A DNA stretch of 64,000 nucleotides from Gracilaria domingensis (Eukaryota; Rhodophyta; Florideophyceae; Gracilariales; Gracilariaceae): assembly GCA_022539475.1 (NCBI GenBank), contig VCMS01000051.1, positions 1 through 64,000 on the forward strand. Direction: 5' to 3'. This document shows, piece by piece, positions 42,300 through 54,678 of the stretch (positions within the stretch are counted from its first letter, which is position 1; each line of letters begins with the position of its first letter). Both the position numbers and the translations under genes were made by a program. The notes under the pieces were generated by a model, which made no database searches, was not told where the DNA came from, and worked only from the letters and a program-made list of their open reading frames with translations.

Positions 42300-44160
42300 A
42301 CGGATCATCGTCGTCGTCATTGCCATCATGTCTACCTCTGTCGCCATCTCACAAGCGTTGGACGCGGGTGCGCAACGCGTGGTGAATTCGCGCGAGCTGC
42401 TGCACTTGCCCGAAGAGAAATTGGAAGCCGGTCTCCAGCGCTTCGGCCCACAGCGACCAGCTTAGAGAGAGCGGCTCCAGGAGCGGCTTGAGGGGGGCGA
42501 AGAGCGTGGCAACCGCGGAGGAAATGACGGTGGGCGAGGGGGGAATGGTCGGCGTGTGTTCCGGTGACGGCGAGGAGCGGACACTCACGAACTACTCAAG
42601 GAACTGCAAGAGAGGAACATGCCCCTTTCGGCGCTTCGAGGTAAATGCACCGGACTTTGCGCACTCTAATACGTCAACAGGAGAAGCAGTGTTAGTCGGA
42701 GAGCGAGTAACAGTCATCTCGCTGACGAGCATCAAGCGTTCTGGAGGTGCCTATCAGAAAAGCTTGGTTGTAGGACTGCGATGAAAAGCAAGTGCTAGAT
42801 CAACTTTCTGCCCGTATTGAACTTCTTTTCGACTGCAGCCAAAAGTCCGAGCAAGCATGTGAAGAGCTCTGAACGGAATTCGAGGAGAGAGAGTCGAGGG
42901 TAGAGAAGATCAAAATTGACCTGGAGGCAGCCATGGCAACGCTAAAGGCTGAGAATGCGGGATTGGAAAACGCAAGTCATATTGGCGAGAATGAAAGAGA
43001 GTTCCAGCACTTTTGTGGTCGTTACGAAGACAAGCTGCCGGCAAATGCATAACTTTGTGTAATTGTACAGTAACAGAAGTTTGAGCCGAATTCGTTGAAG
43101 ACTTCGAATCGGAATCTAGAATTCATTTTATCAGAGCAAAGGGATAGTTACAAATCCTTTCAAACTCGACATGCGGTCTTGATTGGGTACGAGAAGTTTG
43201 GAGCCTCAGTGGGAGACTGTGCCAACTCAATTGTTTGTGGACAATTCAATGTAATGGATAGTATGAAATTGATGGAGGGCCGCCAGGTTCAATCGGTAAA
43301 GAGGATTGCAAAATGAATGACGCTGACGGCTTTCTTGTCGACGGTTATTGGTCTATATCTGTCGAAGTAGAAGCTCGATATTTTCACCGTACTTTCATAA
43401 CAACGTGCGAATCTCCTACGCCGTGTACGAATCATGTTCAGAGCTGCAGTGGCTGCGTTGAGAGCACTCAAGAAGAAGCAAAGCTCGGCTGCAATCTTTC
43501 GAGTCGGTGCTTTGGACTTCTACGAAGTTTCACGACATATTGAATAGCGCGCGCCGCGCCATCGCCAATACGCCTAATGAACCCTTCAATTGCACTTTCT
43601 GATATACCACGTTTGGAGCACGAGATTATCGACAGGGATAAAAAGATTTGCAACTCGAAGGAGTCAATGGCTGCTCTTCGCAGGTCTTCAAACGTCCTGC
43701 AGGACACCAACAATGGCGTAAGAAGCTTGAAGCTTTCGTTTGCGTACAACGACGACGTCTTGAATCGTAAAAACGACCTATCGAGGAAGCAGCGAGATGT
43801 GATTGCTGAGAGAGAAGATTTGGAGAAGAGATTAACTATTGAGAAGAAAAGTCGCGTGGCTGGCTAGGCGAGGTTTTTCAAGTATATAGACCGAGTTATT
43901 GCCATGAAGAAGAAACTCCAGAGAGCCAGTTCACACACTGAATCTAAAGAACGAACCTACAAGCCTGCTATTTGGCAACTGAAGGAGATGGCAGACAGTG
44001 CGACTCGCGCAGGAGTACCAGGTGACGAAAACGCAGACCCTGTCGGAGAGCGACGTCAAACTGGAAACGAAGAGATAAAAATTCCCAGAAGTGTTCTTGA
44101 GTCGTACGGTACTCGAGCAGAAACTAAAACGTCGAAGGTGCGGGCCGGAACTGGGTAACA
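42300..44160 (+). pseudogene. Relic of a long coiled-coil protein
   Basis: Several frames in sequence give heptad-rich segments: REL-LHLPEEKLEAGLQRF near 42390, an ELLKELQERNM-type segment near 42580-42610, RVEKIKIDLEAAMATLKAEN near 42900-42970, the ORF at 43577-43867 (LSRKQRDVIAEREDLEKRL), and the ORF at 43904-44158. All lie on the plus strand and are separated by stops and shifts. The composition resembles filament, kinetochore or gag-like coiled coils; no family is recognised. It ends just before the LTR-like leader at 44.6 kb and could be host or element derived. Confidence 0.4.
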
Positions 44161-44591
44161 CGAGGAATTGTTTTACTACGTCGGTCAAATGCGGAAGGTT
44201 CTTCGACGGGTCAAAGACTTCAACTCGGGGTCACAATCAGAGATTGCTCTAACCGAAGCTGGAGAGAACGACTGCGAGCGAGCAAAGCATAAATTTTGAG
44301 AAGGGCCCAGAAGTGCGGAAGAGGTAAGCAAGGTGGTAGACGACAGTAAAGCAAAGAAGAGTACTGGATTTACGAAGAATATCAATGATCGTACGCAACC
44401 ACCACCCGGTGGACTGTCCCAACTAGACAATAGTACCACTACGATCAGAATTAAAGCCTATAGTATATCGCGAGTTTGATAAATTTGTAGCTAAAGAACA
44501 AAAGAAGAATAGTAACAAGAACAGTCCGTTAGATATCAGATCTCGTTGTTGTAGAGCAAAACTCTGCCATGAACGATATGGGGAATCTTCT

Positions 44592-44632
44592 CTAGGATGT
44601 TCGAGTCCTACGGTAGGACTCGGACATCCTAG
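44592..44632. repeat. Near-perfect palindrome, 20-base arms, one-base spacer
   Basis: Arms 44592-44611 and 44613-44632 are complementary except for one position, with a single G between them. Weaker pairing extends outward to about 44583. Confidence 0.92.
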
Positions 44633-44659
44633 TGGAGATTGACTCCCTATGAGGGATAT

Positions 44660-45360
44660 ACTCAGCGATAGAACACCTCTGTCCGTACTCGAGTCGAGTG
44701 AGAAGCCGGGTGTAAGACCGGAGACGGTAACTGGCTATACCTACAGAGGTGGGGTGCAAAGAACGGTGTAAGTCCAGAAATGGAGTGTGATCCGAACCTG
44801 ACCAAATGGAGAAAAAGGGGGACCGTGTGAACAGGGGGAAAGCTCACGGTAGAACACACCGGAGCAGAGCTACGGACTGTGCAAACCGGCCGGAGCAGGT
44901 CCGACAGCGCAGCGACGCACTCACAAGAGCCAGAAATAAATTCAATGCTGGGGCGGAAGCGATACCTGAACCAGGTGAACAAGTGTCAACAACGAGACTC
45001 AATAGAGTGACAACAACAAGAAACAACAGCAAGAACAAAACACAAAACAGCCGACACGGCGGTGAATACATTCAAATATCCAAAGATCGCAAAACAAGTG
45101 CTTCCTTATTGACCCTGAGGGGTAGTAGTACCGATACCAGTCGTGGTTACTCTCCTGCTGGAGTCGTAGACCTACGTAGGCAGCACGCTACTATAGCCTG
45201 ATCCTGAACAAGATTCAACTTGATTGTCGACTCAGTTATCTATTTACTTGGAGGCTCCACGGTGAGCTCACCGGAGCATATATACTACTACTACTGTATC
45301 TATGGTGCACACCTCTTGGGGATTCTACACGTGGACAACCAACTGTCAGGGGATGGGGTA
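44660..45360 (+). repeat. LTR-like leader, copy A of a diverged direct repeat
   Basis: Shares ordered blocks with 55990-56680 in the same orientation: CGGAGAC, TATACCTACA, ACCAGGTGA, TGACCCTGAGGGG, CGTGGTTA, ACCTACG, GTGCACACCTC and CTGTCAGGGG. By eye the blocks are about 70-75% identical. It directly precedes the gag-like gene, so it may be an LTR plus leader. Confidence 0.6.
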
Positions 45361-45662
45361 ATCCCCAACGGGCTTGGCACAACTATTTGCAGGCCAACGT
45401 CCACACGTGGCCAACTATTCCACTGACTACGCACTTCCTATTGAGGATTCACCTATCAAGGCTGCATTAAAACCCTCCAAAAATTGCCCAAAAATAAATG
45501 GAGTTTTCATAACTTGGCCACGTCACCGGCTATCGGTACCATCTCATTATGAGCGACATGATGCATCCGATAGCCGAAAGCCGTTGCTCCACAAACCTCT
45601 TCTCCTTAGGTTCGAGCCCGAGAGCGAGCGCGACGGCGAAGTACCGACATCGGGAGTAAAAT

Positions 45663-47716
45663 ATGACGTCCCCACCGGGCTCCACCGACCACTCGGTTCT
45701 TCCACGCAAGCGCCTTTCGCCTCCGACTTCGGATACAACTACTTCTCCTCCGATTCATTGGCGCTCGACACCAATACCTACTGATCCTTCTTCTCCTGCT
45801 GCAGGAATGAACCCATATCCTTTCCATACCAACCCGCTCCCGGGGAACTCGTCGTCAGTTCCGCTAGCGGCGTCGGAGATGCCCTCTGGCAGTGCCTCCG
45901 AACAAGGGCAGCCTGCTCATGGTCTCCCACAGTACTTTGGTGGCTTCCAAGCAGCTCCTCTCACTCAAGGAAATGCATACCGCGGTCCGTTCGTTCAACC
46001 CTACGCGGGTTACAACCATCCGGGTTTCGGTCATTCTTGGGTTCCAGCTCAGCCTATCCCGCGAGCGGTGGCTCTCTTCAACTTTTATGAGGCTTATCTC
46101 CATCCAGGTGCGTCTCTTCCAATGCCTCTAGCTCCTCCCGTGGCTCCAGTGCAACAGCCCTATGACCCTAAAGACATAGCTTGGAATGCATAAAAGGCCG
46201 TACAGGTGACGGTGAACCCTCGTGTGTGGATCAGTAGAGAGTCCCTCGCGAACTGGAATACCCGACTGGAGGGGTTGATCTTCTCCCACGCCCCGTGGTT
46301 TCACCCGACAGCGGTAGCAGATGATGCTCTCATCGATTCCTACGCCATGAACAGTATGCTCCCAGGTGAGATTCCTCGAGATGATGTGCGCTCCCGCGAG
46401 TGGCAAGCCCACATAGGGGTGGAGCCAAATTCGCTGCGTTGTGATCGCGGAGAGTCCATTGACCACGCACATGAGGATATGGCCCGACTCGCTTACTCCA
46501 GAGCTGGAAGATTGCAATACGACCATCCGATTCCGGCTGAATACGACTTCGACGTCTCGCACTACCGTACCTACGCTGATTTTTTCTTCTATAATAACGC
46601 CTTGGCGGAGTTTCCGGAAGCGGAGTTTCGATAGCACTTCAGTGAGGTTTATCCCGATATCTTCCTATGGAGTCGTCCCTTGCTCAGGGCAGAGTTTCGA
46701 TACCTTTCCAGGAGTAAGAGACACAACAAAAATCTCTATGGCTTCGAGAGATGAGCCTGATTCGAACAGAATGCACGCTCCCGTCGGGGACTCTTAGTTG
46801 CATATCCAAACTTGGAAGTTGATCGTTTCCGCTTTGACGGTTTGCCATCCCGATCCCTGGGCTTTCCATCATGGTGGAGCCGTATAGAGGTCCCCGCGGG
46901 GCGTCTCGCTGAACTCCCGCCGAATATCTACTACATCGGGTCGCGGTTGATAGACAATCCCGACTCGGGCTATTAGACATCGACGAGTGAGCTGCCCACG
47001 TCGCGGTTCACCTCCTGTGAGATGTCTATGACCATTACTGTTTCTGGTATCTCCCTCCAAATCTGAGGTGGCTCCTTCGAAGGATTGATCTCGTTACTCC
47101 CCTGGGTTCCGATGCCAATCAGGAAGAGGTTGGGGAATTGTTGGCTGTCATCGGCAGAGTCGACTGGGACCGATTTGCGGTAGCATGGCAGCCTGACAGG
47201 CGACGGCGATTCCGAGACCGAACACACGGGCGAATTTCCACCCGTTTCGGGGTCTTGGTGTACTACGACCCGTGAGAGCGGCAGTTAATCTCCGAGGAGC
47301 AAGCAAATGCAATAGCGGCTATTCCCCGCGCAATGCCGGTCGGTCACCCAGTAGGGTTTTTGTTCCTGGAAGATTATGCCATTCCGTCGGATGCGCCTGA
47401 TCCAAGGTTGGACAAGGATGAGATTGCTACCGTAGCCGGGCCAGCACAGCTGACGGGAGTTCCAAACTCGGATCCTAACGCGACAGCAGTCCCAACAGAG
47501 GGCGCTCAAGCCCCTGCGGGATGGTCCTTGGTCACTCCCACTACTCAGCCTGCAAATTGGGCTGGGAGTATGGCTTCCCTTCTTGCTGACCTCCAGTCTC
47601 ATGGCATTCCGATCGCTTCGGGAGAGAACACCGTTGCGGGGCTCAGAGCTCTCGCGAGCGAGCCCTTCGCACAGAATCCCAACCTGAGAAGTGGTGCCCC
47701 CTCCAATGAGAGTTAG
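45663..47716 (+). pseudogene. Pro-rich gag-like protein of an LTR element, frameshifted
   Basis: The frame 45663-46193 is Pro/Ser/Thr-rich then aromatic-rich (FVQPYAGYNHPGFGHSWVPA), ending DPKDIAWNA. A second frame 46206-46634 gives a folded-looking region (WISRESLANWNTRLEGLIFS and ADFFFYNNALAEFPEAEFR). Further frames around 46700-47280 are poor. 47333-47716 ends with GHPVGFLFLEDYAIPSD and a Ser/Pro/Ala-rich tail. A capsid-type gag with disordered ends would look like this, and an LTR-like leader sits upstream. No zinc knuckle is seen and no pol follows on this strand; instead an antisense Gypsy pol begins. A host protein is an alternative. Confidence 0.4.
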
Positions 47717-48132
47717 TCCCTCGTGAGGTCTTCCTCCAACTTAGAGTAACTTGCGATAGTTTTTAATTAAAGCCAGCTAGTGGCAGTTTTTCCCTTATCC
47801 TCGTCGAATTATGCTTTTCGGCGACGAGCTTCTTTTTCTTCTTCCACTTCCTTCTTCTTCGGCCGGATCTACCATCTTCAACTTCTCTTCCAATCCTTGG
47901 CCGTGCAATGCAGACATCTTCATTCCTCTTCAGGCAGTTTCTATTTCTCCGTAATACAGAAGTATCCCGATAGTTCGGTAGTTCTACTACATTGCTCCTG
48001 TGATACAGAGGATCTTTTCCTACTGCTAGGTTCTCTTCTTCTCTTCCGAGCGTCTCATACATTTCTTCCAACCGCAAGGAGGGCACGAGTACACTAAAGC
48101 ACACCGATAAGCGGGCTAACCGATCATCGCAT

Positions 48133-51100
48133 TTATCCAATGTTGGGGGGCAATGGCGTCCGAGTACGGCGATGATACGAAATCACCTTAGACCTAGGGA
48201 GGTGTTCGATTGGCTTCCAAGTGTCCTCGTCAGGGGCATATCCGTACGAACGAACTCTGTATAGTAGTTTCCCTTCCGGGCTTTCCTCGTGTTCCACGAT
48301 GAGATCTACCATGAACTCTTGTGGGTATACGCCATCATTGGCGTCTTTCTTAGCCTTTCCCGACATCGGGCAACGACAGAAACAAGCACACCCAAGCGCG
48401 GCAGTAGCTCTTGCGGGCTCCAGACCGGGTTTTGGGGAGTGGGACGGTTAGGCTGCAATGTCCTCAAGCCGTGGTGAACGAGTGTTCTAACTCCCAACAC
48501 GGACGTCCAGTTGTCCTACAAATGAGCCCAACTGAAAGCTCTTCAAGATGGTCATCGAGTTGATCTACGGATTCCGGCGAACTATTTGTTATTCCAAACG
48601 GGCGACTAACCGACGAACGGTCGCGTCCGTGAAGCGGAAATACCGTCACTTTGGTTGCGGAAGAGCCCTTGTGACGGAGAAGTAGCGTACAGTTCTCCGT
48701 GCGCAGGGCGGCGGAACGTCGGGCGATTGGCGCGTGACCTGCGGTGCTTTCCATTTTCATTAGACGTTTAGGTGCACTCGTGCACGCGTTTGCGCCACAC
48801 GTCCCGTGAACGGTATCTACAGTGTCAGGCCCGCCGGCCGGCATTTTCCAAGCGGCGTGCACTACCCTCCAGTAATGGCGTATGATTACAGCAGGTAACC
48901 TCGAATCTCCCGCCGTAGGGCTGCATATGCATACCATATGTGTTACCGTTGACCGTGCTTACGGGTCCCGCACCTCTACATGTCCCGTGTGCTCCAGCGC
49001 GCTCTTCAGGGGACTTATACACTCCTTCCTTCATGCCTTTCAGTACAATCCACAAGGATTCTTCTTTCCTTTCCCCTCCCACTACGGGCTGTTCCCAGAT
49101 GGGCTATGCATTGCTCTCCATGTCGCCTCGTCCCACGAATGGGTCGGCGGAGATAGTGCGTTCGTGCGAGCGAGATACAGCACGCTCCAACGACTTGGAT
49201 TGCATCCCAACGGAGCTACTAATTTCCTTAGCGGCAGCGATGCCTGCGCGGGATTCTTCATTTCTTCTGACTTCATTCCTCGCCAAACTTTCGGATCTAC
49301 GCGACACAGCACGAGCGCGACCATTCCCAGCGTTCGATTCTGTATCATTTTGAAATTCAACACCTCGCTCAGGTCCAGCGGACGCCGGAGCAACTGGAGC
49401 GCAATTTACACTGTCCTCCCCCTCCTTAGGGTGCGATACGGCTTCCGCATTTGGCGCCAATACCGTAGACGTGGGTTGAACCTTATTCATATCAGTAGAG
49501 GGTGTAGGCGTAACCCGTGAGAGTCCAAGGTTATCCTTGAGCAACTCTGTTGTGTTCGGCATATCAGCGAGACTGCGTTGCGGGTGGGACAAAACCGATG
49601 GGGGGTTGGCAGTAGCACCCGACTTTTTGGTGTCCCGTTGTGGCGATGAGCCATTTCTGGTACCCGGCACTGCGATAAATTCCTGGATAGGGCTTGGAGC
49701 ACGGTTCACGCGATCTCGCGATACCCGCTCATGCTGATTATCGATATCAAGCACGACGGTGTTTTCCTGTACGGACACTATCCGATAGGAGCCACTGGCA
49801 ATCGGAGAGAGCTTATGCTGGTTCTCCTCAGGAATATAGTACTCTTTTCTGAGAAACGTATAATCACCAGCCTGCGATTGCGGTAGCGGCCTTCAGCTAT
49901 CAAAATTGCGCTTGTAAGCGAGATGAACCTTCTACATAGAGCGTTTAGCAATAGGCACCATCATGGTTAACCATTTCTTCCCCGCGTTGCGGTGTATCAT
50001 CGGTGTCGAGTGTTCGTTCATAGTTTGCTGTGCTTCAATAGCAAGGGGAGGCGGTCTTCTTGACAGGATCAGCTCAAAAGGGGACAAAGACGTGACCCGA
50101 CATACTTGGGTATTATACGCATATGAGACTGCGTCAGTGTAAAAATCTTAAGTCTTGGAGTTGTTCCGCAACGTAGGATCTCAATACACCAAGAATGGTT
50201 CGGTTCAATCTCTCTGCTTGACCATTTGGTTGCGGATGATACGTTATTGTGAACAGATTTATAACATCCAAGATGCGATACACGTCTTGGAAGCTCTTCG
50301 ATGTAAACTGAGAGCCGTTATCGAAGAGTAAGTGTAACGGTGGTCCATAGAAAAAGACCCAGTTGGTAACAAAGGCCTGAGCCATGGCGGCAGCAGTTAT
50401 CCGCCTAAGCGGCACAGTCCGTACCAGCCTCGAGAGGAGATCGGCAATTACCAAGAGGTATTGATTCCCTTGCGAGGTTTTGATCAGTTCGCCTTGAATG
50501 TCAATGGCGACAGATTCTAGTTGCGCCCCTGCAGGGAATAACTTTAACTTCTTGGAGTGCTTCCTCAGTTTGATGTCATTCTTAGCACGTTACTGACAAA
50601 ATCGACGTACTGGATAGCAATCAAATGCCATTGCCGTCAAGTAAAAATCCTTTCTCAATGTGAGATACAACTTCCTTCCTCCCGGGTGGGCTCCCAACTT
50701 CACGTTAGTGAGAGAGATGGAAAACATGACCTTGCAAAGAGTGCAGCACCACTATTTTTGGGTTCATTGACACCTTTCTTATTAGGTAGACTTGATCATT
50801 CACGTGAAAAAGTAAGTGATATCCACCCTTCAGACGGGCTCGTACCTGTGTATCGAATGGATCCGTCTGCTGTTCCCGTATCATCTTTTCGGGCGTGAAG
50901 AGTATAAATGAACCGGGACCCGGTTCAGCGACTTGTGTGGCCAGCATATCATCACACACGTCATCCGACAGGATTTCAGTGCTCCCATCTAGCTCACCAA
51001 CCATTACGCTTGGACTATCAGTGTCCTCAGTAGGCTTTGCTTCAGCTGCTGTGACTAAATGAGGTAATGCGTCTGCCTGCAAGTTGAGGGAGCCTTTCTT

Positions 51101-52390
51101 GTACACGACTTCGAAGTCAAATTCCGACAGTCGGAGTCTCCAACGCATCAAGCGTGCCGATGGTTCAGTGATTTTCATGAGCCAACGGAAGCACTTGTGG
51201 TCAGTATGCACCAGAAAGTGGGTTCCCATTAAATATGGTCTGAGAGTAGACAATGCGCAGACCACGGCAATACATTCCTTCTCGGACACCGAGTAGTTCC
51301 GTTCGTGGACGTTCAGCGATCTCGACCAGTACCCAATAGGGTGTCGTTTCCGGGTTTCGCCGGTTTGAAACAAAGCACTCCCATCATGATTTGCGCTACC
51401 GTCGGTATCGACCTCATGGGGTAACCCAGGTTTGGGGAGGGCCAAAACTGGCGGCGACGTCACGGCATCAACCAAAGCCGCGAAAGCAGAGCCCTCTGCA
51501 ACTCCCAAGAATTCCAATTCAACAGGTTGTCCTTTCGGCAGAGGCTTATTCAATGGTGAAGCAATGTCCGCAAAGTTCGGAAAAAAATGTCAGTATACGT
51601 TACAAAGTCCTAGGAAGGATCGCAAATCTGTTTCAGTCCTCGGGTGTTTCGCCACTTTCAAGTATTTGACGCGTACTTCATCGACTGAAAGCTTTCCGGG
51701 ATGGATTTTGTAACCCCAATACCTAACCGATTTGGTGAAGAACTCGCACTTCGTGAGTTTCACTGTGATCCTTGCGTCACGCAGTAATCCCCTAATCCTG
51801 GACATGGACTAGATGGTCATCCAGATTGTTGGAAAAAACGACGATATCGTCCAGATACCCCACACATGTGGTCCACGTAAATCGTGCCAACAGGATATCA
51901 ACCACACGCTGGAATGTAGCGGGTGCATTAGTTAACCCAAAGGTCATCCTCCGGAAACGGTATAGGCCTTGATGGCAAAAAGGTGCCGTTTTATCTCGAT
52001 CTTCCTCCCTAATGGGAACCTGCCAATATCCCCGGTTAGCATCAAGGGTTGTAAACACGTTTGCGCTCCACAGAGAGTTGATATATTCGTCCATCCGGGG
52101 TATCGAATATTCATCTTTGACTGTAACCGCATTCAACTTTCGGTAATCGATACGAAATCTCCAAAATCGATCCGGTTTCGGAACCCGCACTACAGGTAGC
52201 GCCCGGGAGTATTGGGTTGCCTCAATAATGGCAGCTGTCAACATCTTCTCGACTTGAGATTTCTTTTCTTTCCGAGCTTTCGGTCCGGCCCGATAGGGGT
52301 GTTGTGCAATAGGCCGAGTATTCGGAAGCAAGTGGATACAATGTTCAGTTACTCCAATCGATGGTCTGTGTTCTCGTTCTGCAAGTTAGC
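48133..52390 (-). pseudogene. Ty3/Gypsy pol: RT, RNase H, integrase and chromodomain, frameshifted
   Basis: Reverse transcriptase at 52390-51792 has FRIDYRKLNAVT, TTLDANRGYWQVP, FGLTNAPATFQR and the catalytic VGYLDDIVVF. A shift leads to 51805-51590 (TKCEFFTKSVRYWGYKIHPG, RSFLGLCN). RNase H lies at 51553-50900 (VDTDGSANHDGS, ERNYSVSEKE, LVHTDHKCFRWL). Integrase follows: a weak zinc segment, then 50454-50134 (VIADLLSRL, LLFDNGSQFTSKS, YHPQPNGQAERLNRT). 49778-49104 is a low-complexity tail starting VDIDNQHERVSRDRV-like. A chromodomain at 48366-48133 (FMVDLIVEHE, YRVRSYGYAPDEDTWKPIEH) ends the element, as in chromoviruses. Protease and gag are missing upstream of 52390. Chromodomains direct integration to heterochromatin. 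Confidence 0.88.
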
Positions 52391-52394
52391 AGTC

Positions 52395-53540
52395 CAAAAA
52401 TTATAGTTTAGAAATGGTAGTTTTTCATATGTTAAGTTGCACTTTCTGTAGTTTCCATTCGGAGAAAAAACAAGAGAAGACTACAGCTAATGAATGATTC
52501 TGAGGTGTGCTAAAGTAAGCTATATTTTTGATACTAGACATCTGAAACTAGCAAGTATGAGAGATGGCAGAGCCGTACTTCCAGTTCTCCACTTTTGCTA
52601 GTGCTCTAGGTCAGTGGGTCCATTTGGGTGGTTCACTAACGGACCGCATGGGAAGCCCAGAGAAACTACCAGTCTGGGCCGAACGCAGCCAGCCTCCGAG
52701 AATACTACGGCTCGAACATTCATTTGCTGCAGTACCCCCTGAGCACCACCACCGCGACAGCATATCATCAAAACATCATGATCAAACCCAGAACTCATCT
52801 TCAGCACTTCTTCATCGGCTGTTGCATGTAACATCTTCCTTCGCACGGTCCACATATCTCGATCGCATAATCACAGGAAGCCGTAAACGGATACAAGGTT
52901 AGTACCCATACTCAAAACAACCAAGAAACCTCTCTTCGATACCAGAACCTCTTACCTCTCCATCTCTTTCAGTCCCAATCACCGTCCATACACTGGCACA
53001 CAGCTAGTACACATAGCACAAACAAAACCATGAAGGCATGCTGTACTTTTGTAATGTACTGAAAGAGTTCAACCCTTTCAGTACATTGCAAACTTAGATC
53101 ATACCTTCATAGTAGTTGCTAGGGTTTTGATTCATATTGAATAGGAAAGTGAACGTTCCCGTTCCTTTTCAACATGGATCGAAAATCTGCAAGCTGTAAT
53201 CGAGCAAACAGTTAGTACATATACAACAAAGGTAAATCTCTCCTCGAAAAGTTATTATTACATACCTCTTCATATCTTACAGTCTTGATAATGAAACAAA
53301 TTCACATTCTACCGCTCCACCATCTACCCTCAACGCCCCCCTGTGCCACAGTTTCCAATCCGATTCAAAGGGCGACCCAAAGTTCACTAAGTCAGAACTA
53401 AAGCCCAGCAGTTAGTCATTAGAACCGCGCTAATTAAGTTCTACGAGTTCTACGAGCGTCTTGATTTAGAATTGGAGCACATTTCTCACTCGAATCGCTC
53501 TCAGAGCGTAATTAGCGACATAATTTACCAGCGCGCACAT
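52395..53540. other. Unassigned stretch with possible small introns and one hairpin
   Basis: A 112-codon plus frame at 52564-52902 runs up to a GGTTAGTACC donor-like site. A pyrimidine-rich tract ending CTTTCAG follows about 70 bases later. No domain is recognised. A perfect 13-bp stem (53053-53065 with 53075-53087, loop 9) contains AATGTACTGAAAG. Confidence 0.3.
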
Positions 53541-53830
53541 GCGTTTCTAGAACCGTCGCTCGCTTTCCGTAAATCGCTCGCGTCAAATGGGATCAGCAAG
53601 AACTAGATCCCATAACTACCGTAGATAGAGTGTAAACCGTACCAGTGTGTCACTCGCATGATCTGTATAATAGTCTTTCTCTCGTTATTCGTACATCGCT
53701 CGCATCGAACCAGGTCAGCATCAAATAAAGTCGCAGTAAGAGTCGAGACCATAACGTGTTTCACGTACCTGTATGGAACTCGCATAATCTGGAAGATAAT
53801 GTGTCGCAGAGAAGGGCCATGATCAGAGCC
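53540..53830. repeat. Imperfect direct duplication of about 130 bp
   Basis: CGCTCGC...GTCA, then CCATAAC..., GTACC and ACTCGCAT(G/A)ATCT recur in the same order in 53555-53675 and 53680-53810. Identity is moderate by eye. Confidence 0.5.
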
Positions 53831-54039
53831 CATATTTCATTGGTTAGGCCCGTGCTATGGCACTTTCCTGCTTTCTCCAGTGCAGTACTATCTAGGTCTA
53901 GTATAGAGCTCACGCCGGCCGCAAAGTATGGGCTCAAAAGTTTGGGAATGTTACTTTTCAGCTTTTTACAATTCCTTCCCTCCTCGACGTACCCACATCA
54001 TATCGTGATGTACGTAAACCATCACGTGCGTGGCGGATA

Positions 54040-54600
54040 TTGGACTCTCCCTATTTTCCCCCCCATACGGTTCGCCAATCATTTCCTACAAGTTGCAATA
54101 CTGCACTTCAGACGTCCGCTCCTCACCTCCAAGGCTCCAACCACCCCCACCCCCCCTCCAACCCCTCTCCGCTCTTCTGCGTCAGGTACATCTGTCGCTT
54201 CCCCGGCTGCGCTTTTCACACAGACTCTATCGCCTCCCTCGCGCAACATCAGAAACGCTGCAGGCACCGGCATAACCCAAACCCTTTGCCCACCCGTGCA
54301 GCCACCCGCGATACCCTCTTCCCTCCCGAACGAAACGTCGCCGACTCAGCAGTAGCAAACTCCCTCTCTATTCTCCTTCCAACCGCCCCTCCGATAATGT
54401 AGCACTTGCCACTGACGAACCGTATGAAGACCAGCAGCTCGCTCTCTCCACACGTCCTTCTTACGCACCACACCTAGCTACAACACAACCCTCATTCAAT
54501 TCTCACCCCCTCTCCGTAGGTTCCGGTCATTCCCTCTCTCCGCCCGCTCCAAGTGATAACATTTATAATCTCGTCACATAGATTTCCTCCATCGCCGCGA
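54040..54600 (+). pseudogene. C2HC zinc-finger, Pro/Ser-rich ORF (retroelement ORF1-like)
   Basis: The frame 54040-54402 contains a finger YICRFPGCAFHTDSIASLAQ followed by HQKRC (C-x4-C-x12-H-x4-C), flanked by Pro-rich sequence. A shift near 54395 gives a Ser/Pro-rich continuation to about 54580 (SVGSGHSLSPPAPSDNIYNL). Single fingers with disordered flanks occur in LINE or LTR first ORFs, but no polymerase follows on this strand. Function unknown. Confidence 0.35.
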
Positions 54601-54678
54601 AACTCGGAATCCACTCCGCAGATGTGTCCAACAGGTCGTAGCGTAGCGTTAGGCTTTCATCTTCATCACCTTTTTCGT

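Noticed and set aside
45540-45620. A tRNA-like GGTTCGAGCCC motif
   Set aside because: No matching T-stem, acceptor stem or anticodon arm could be drawn around it.
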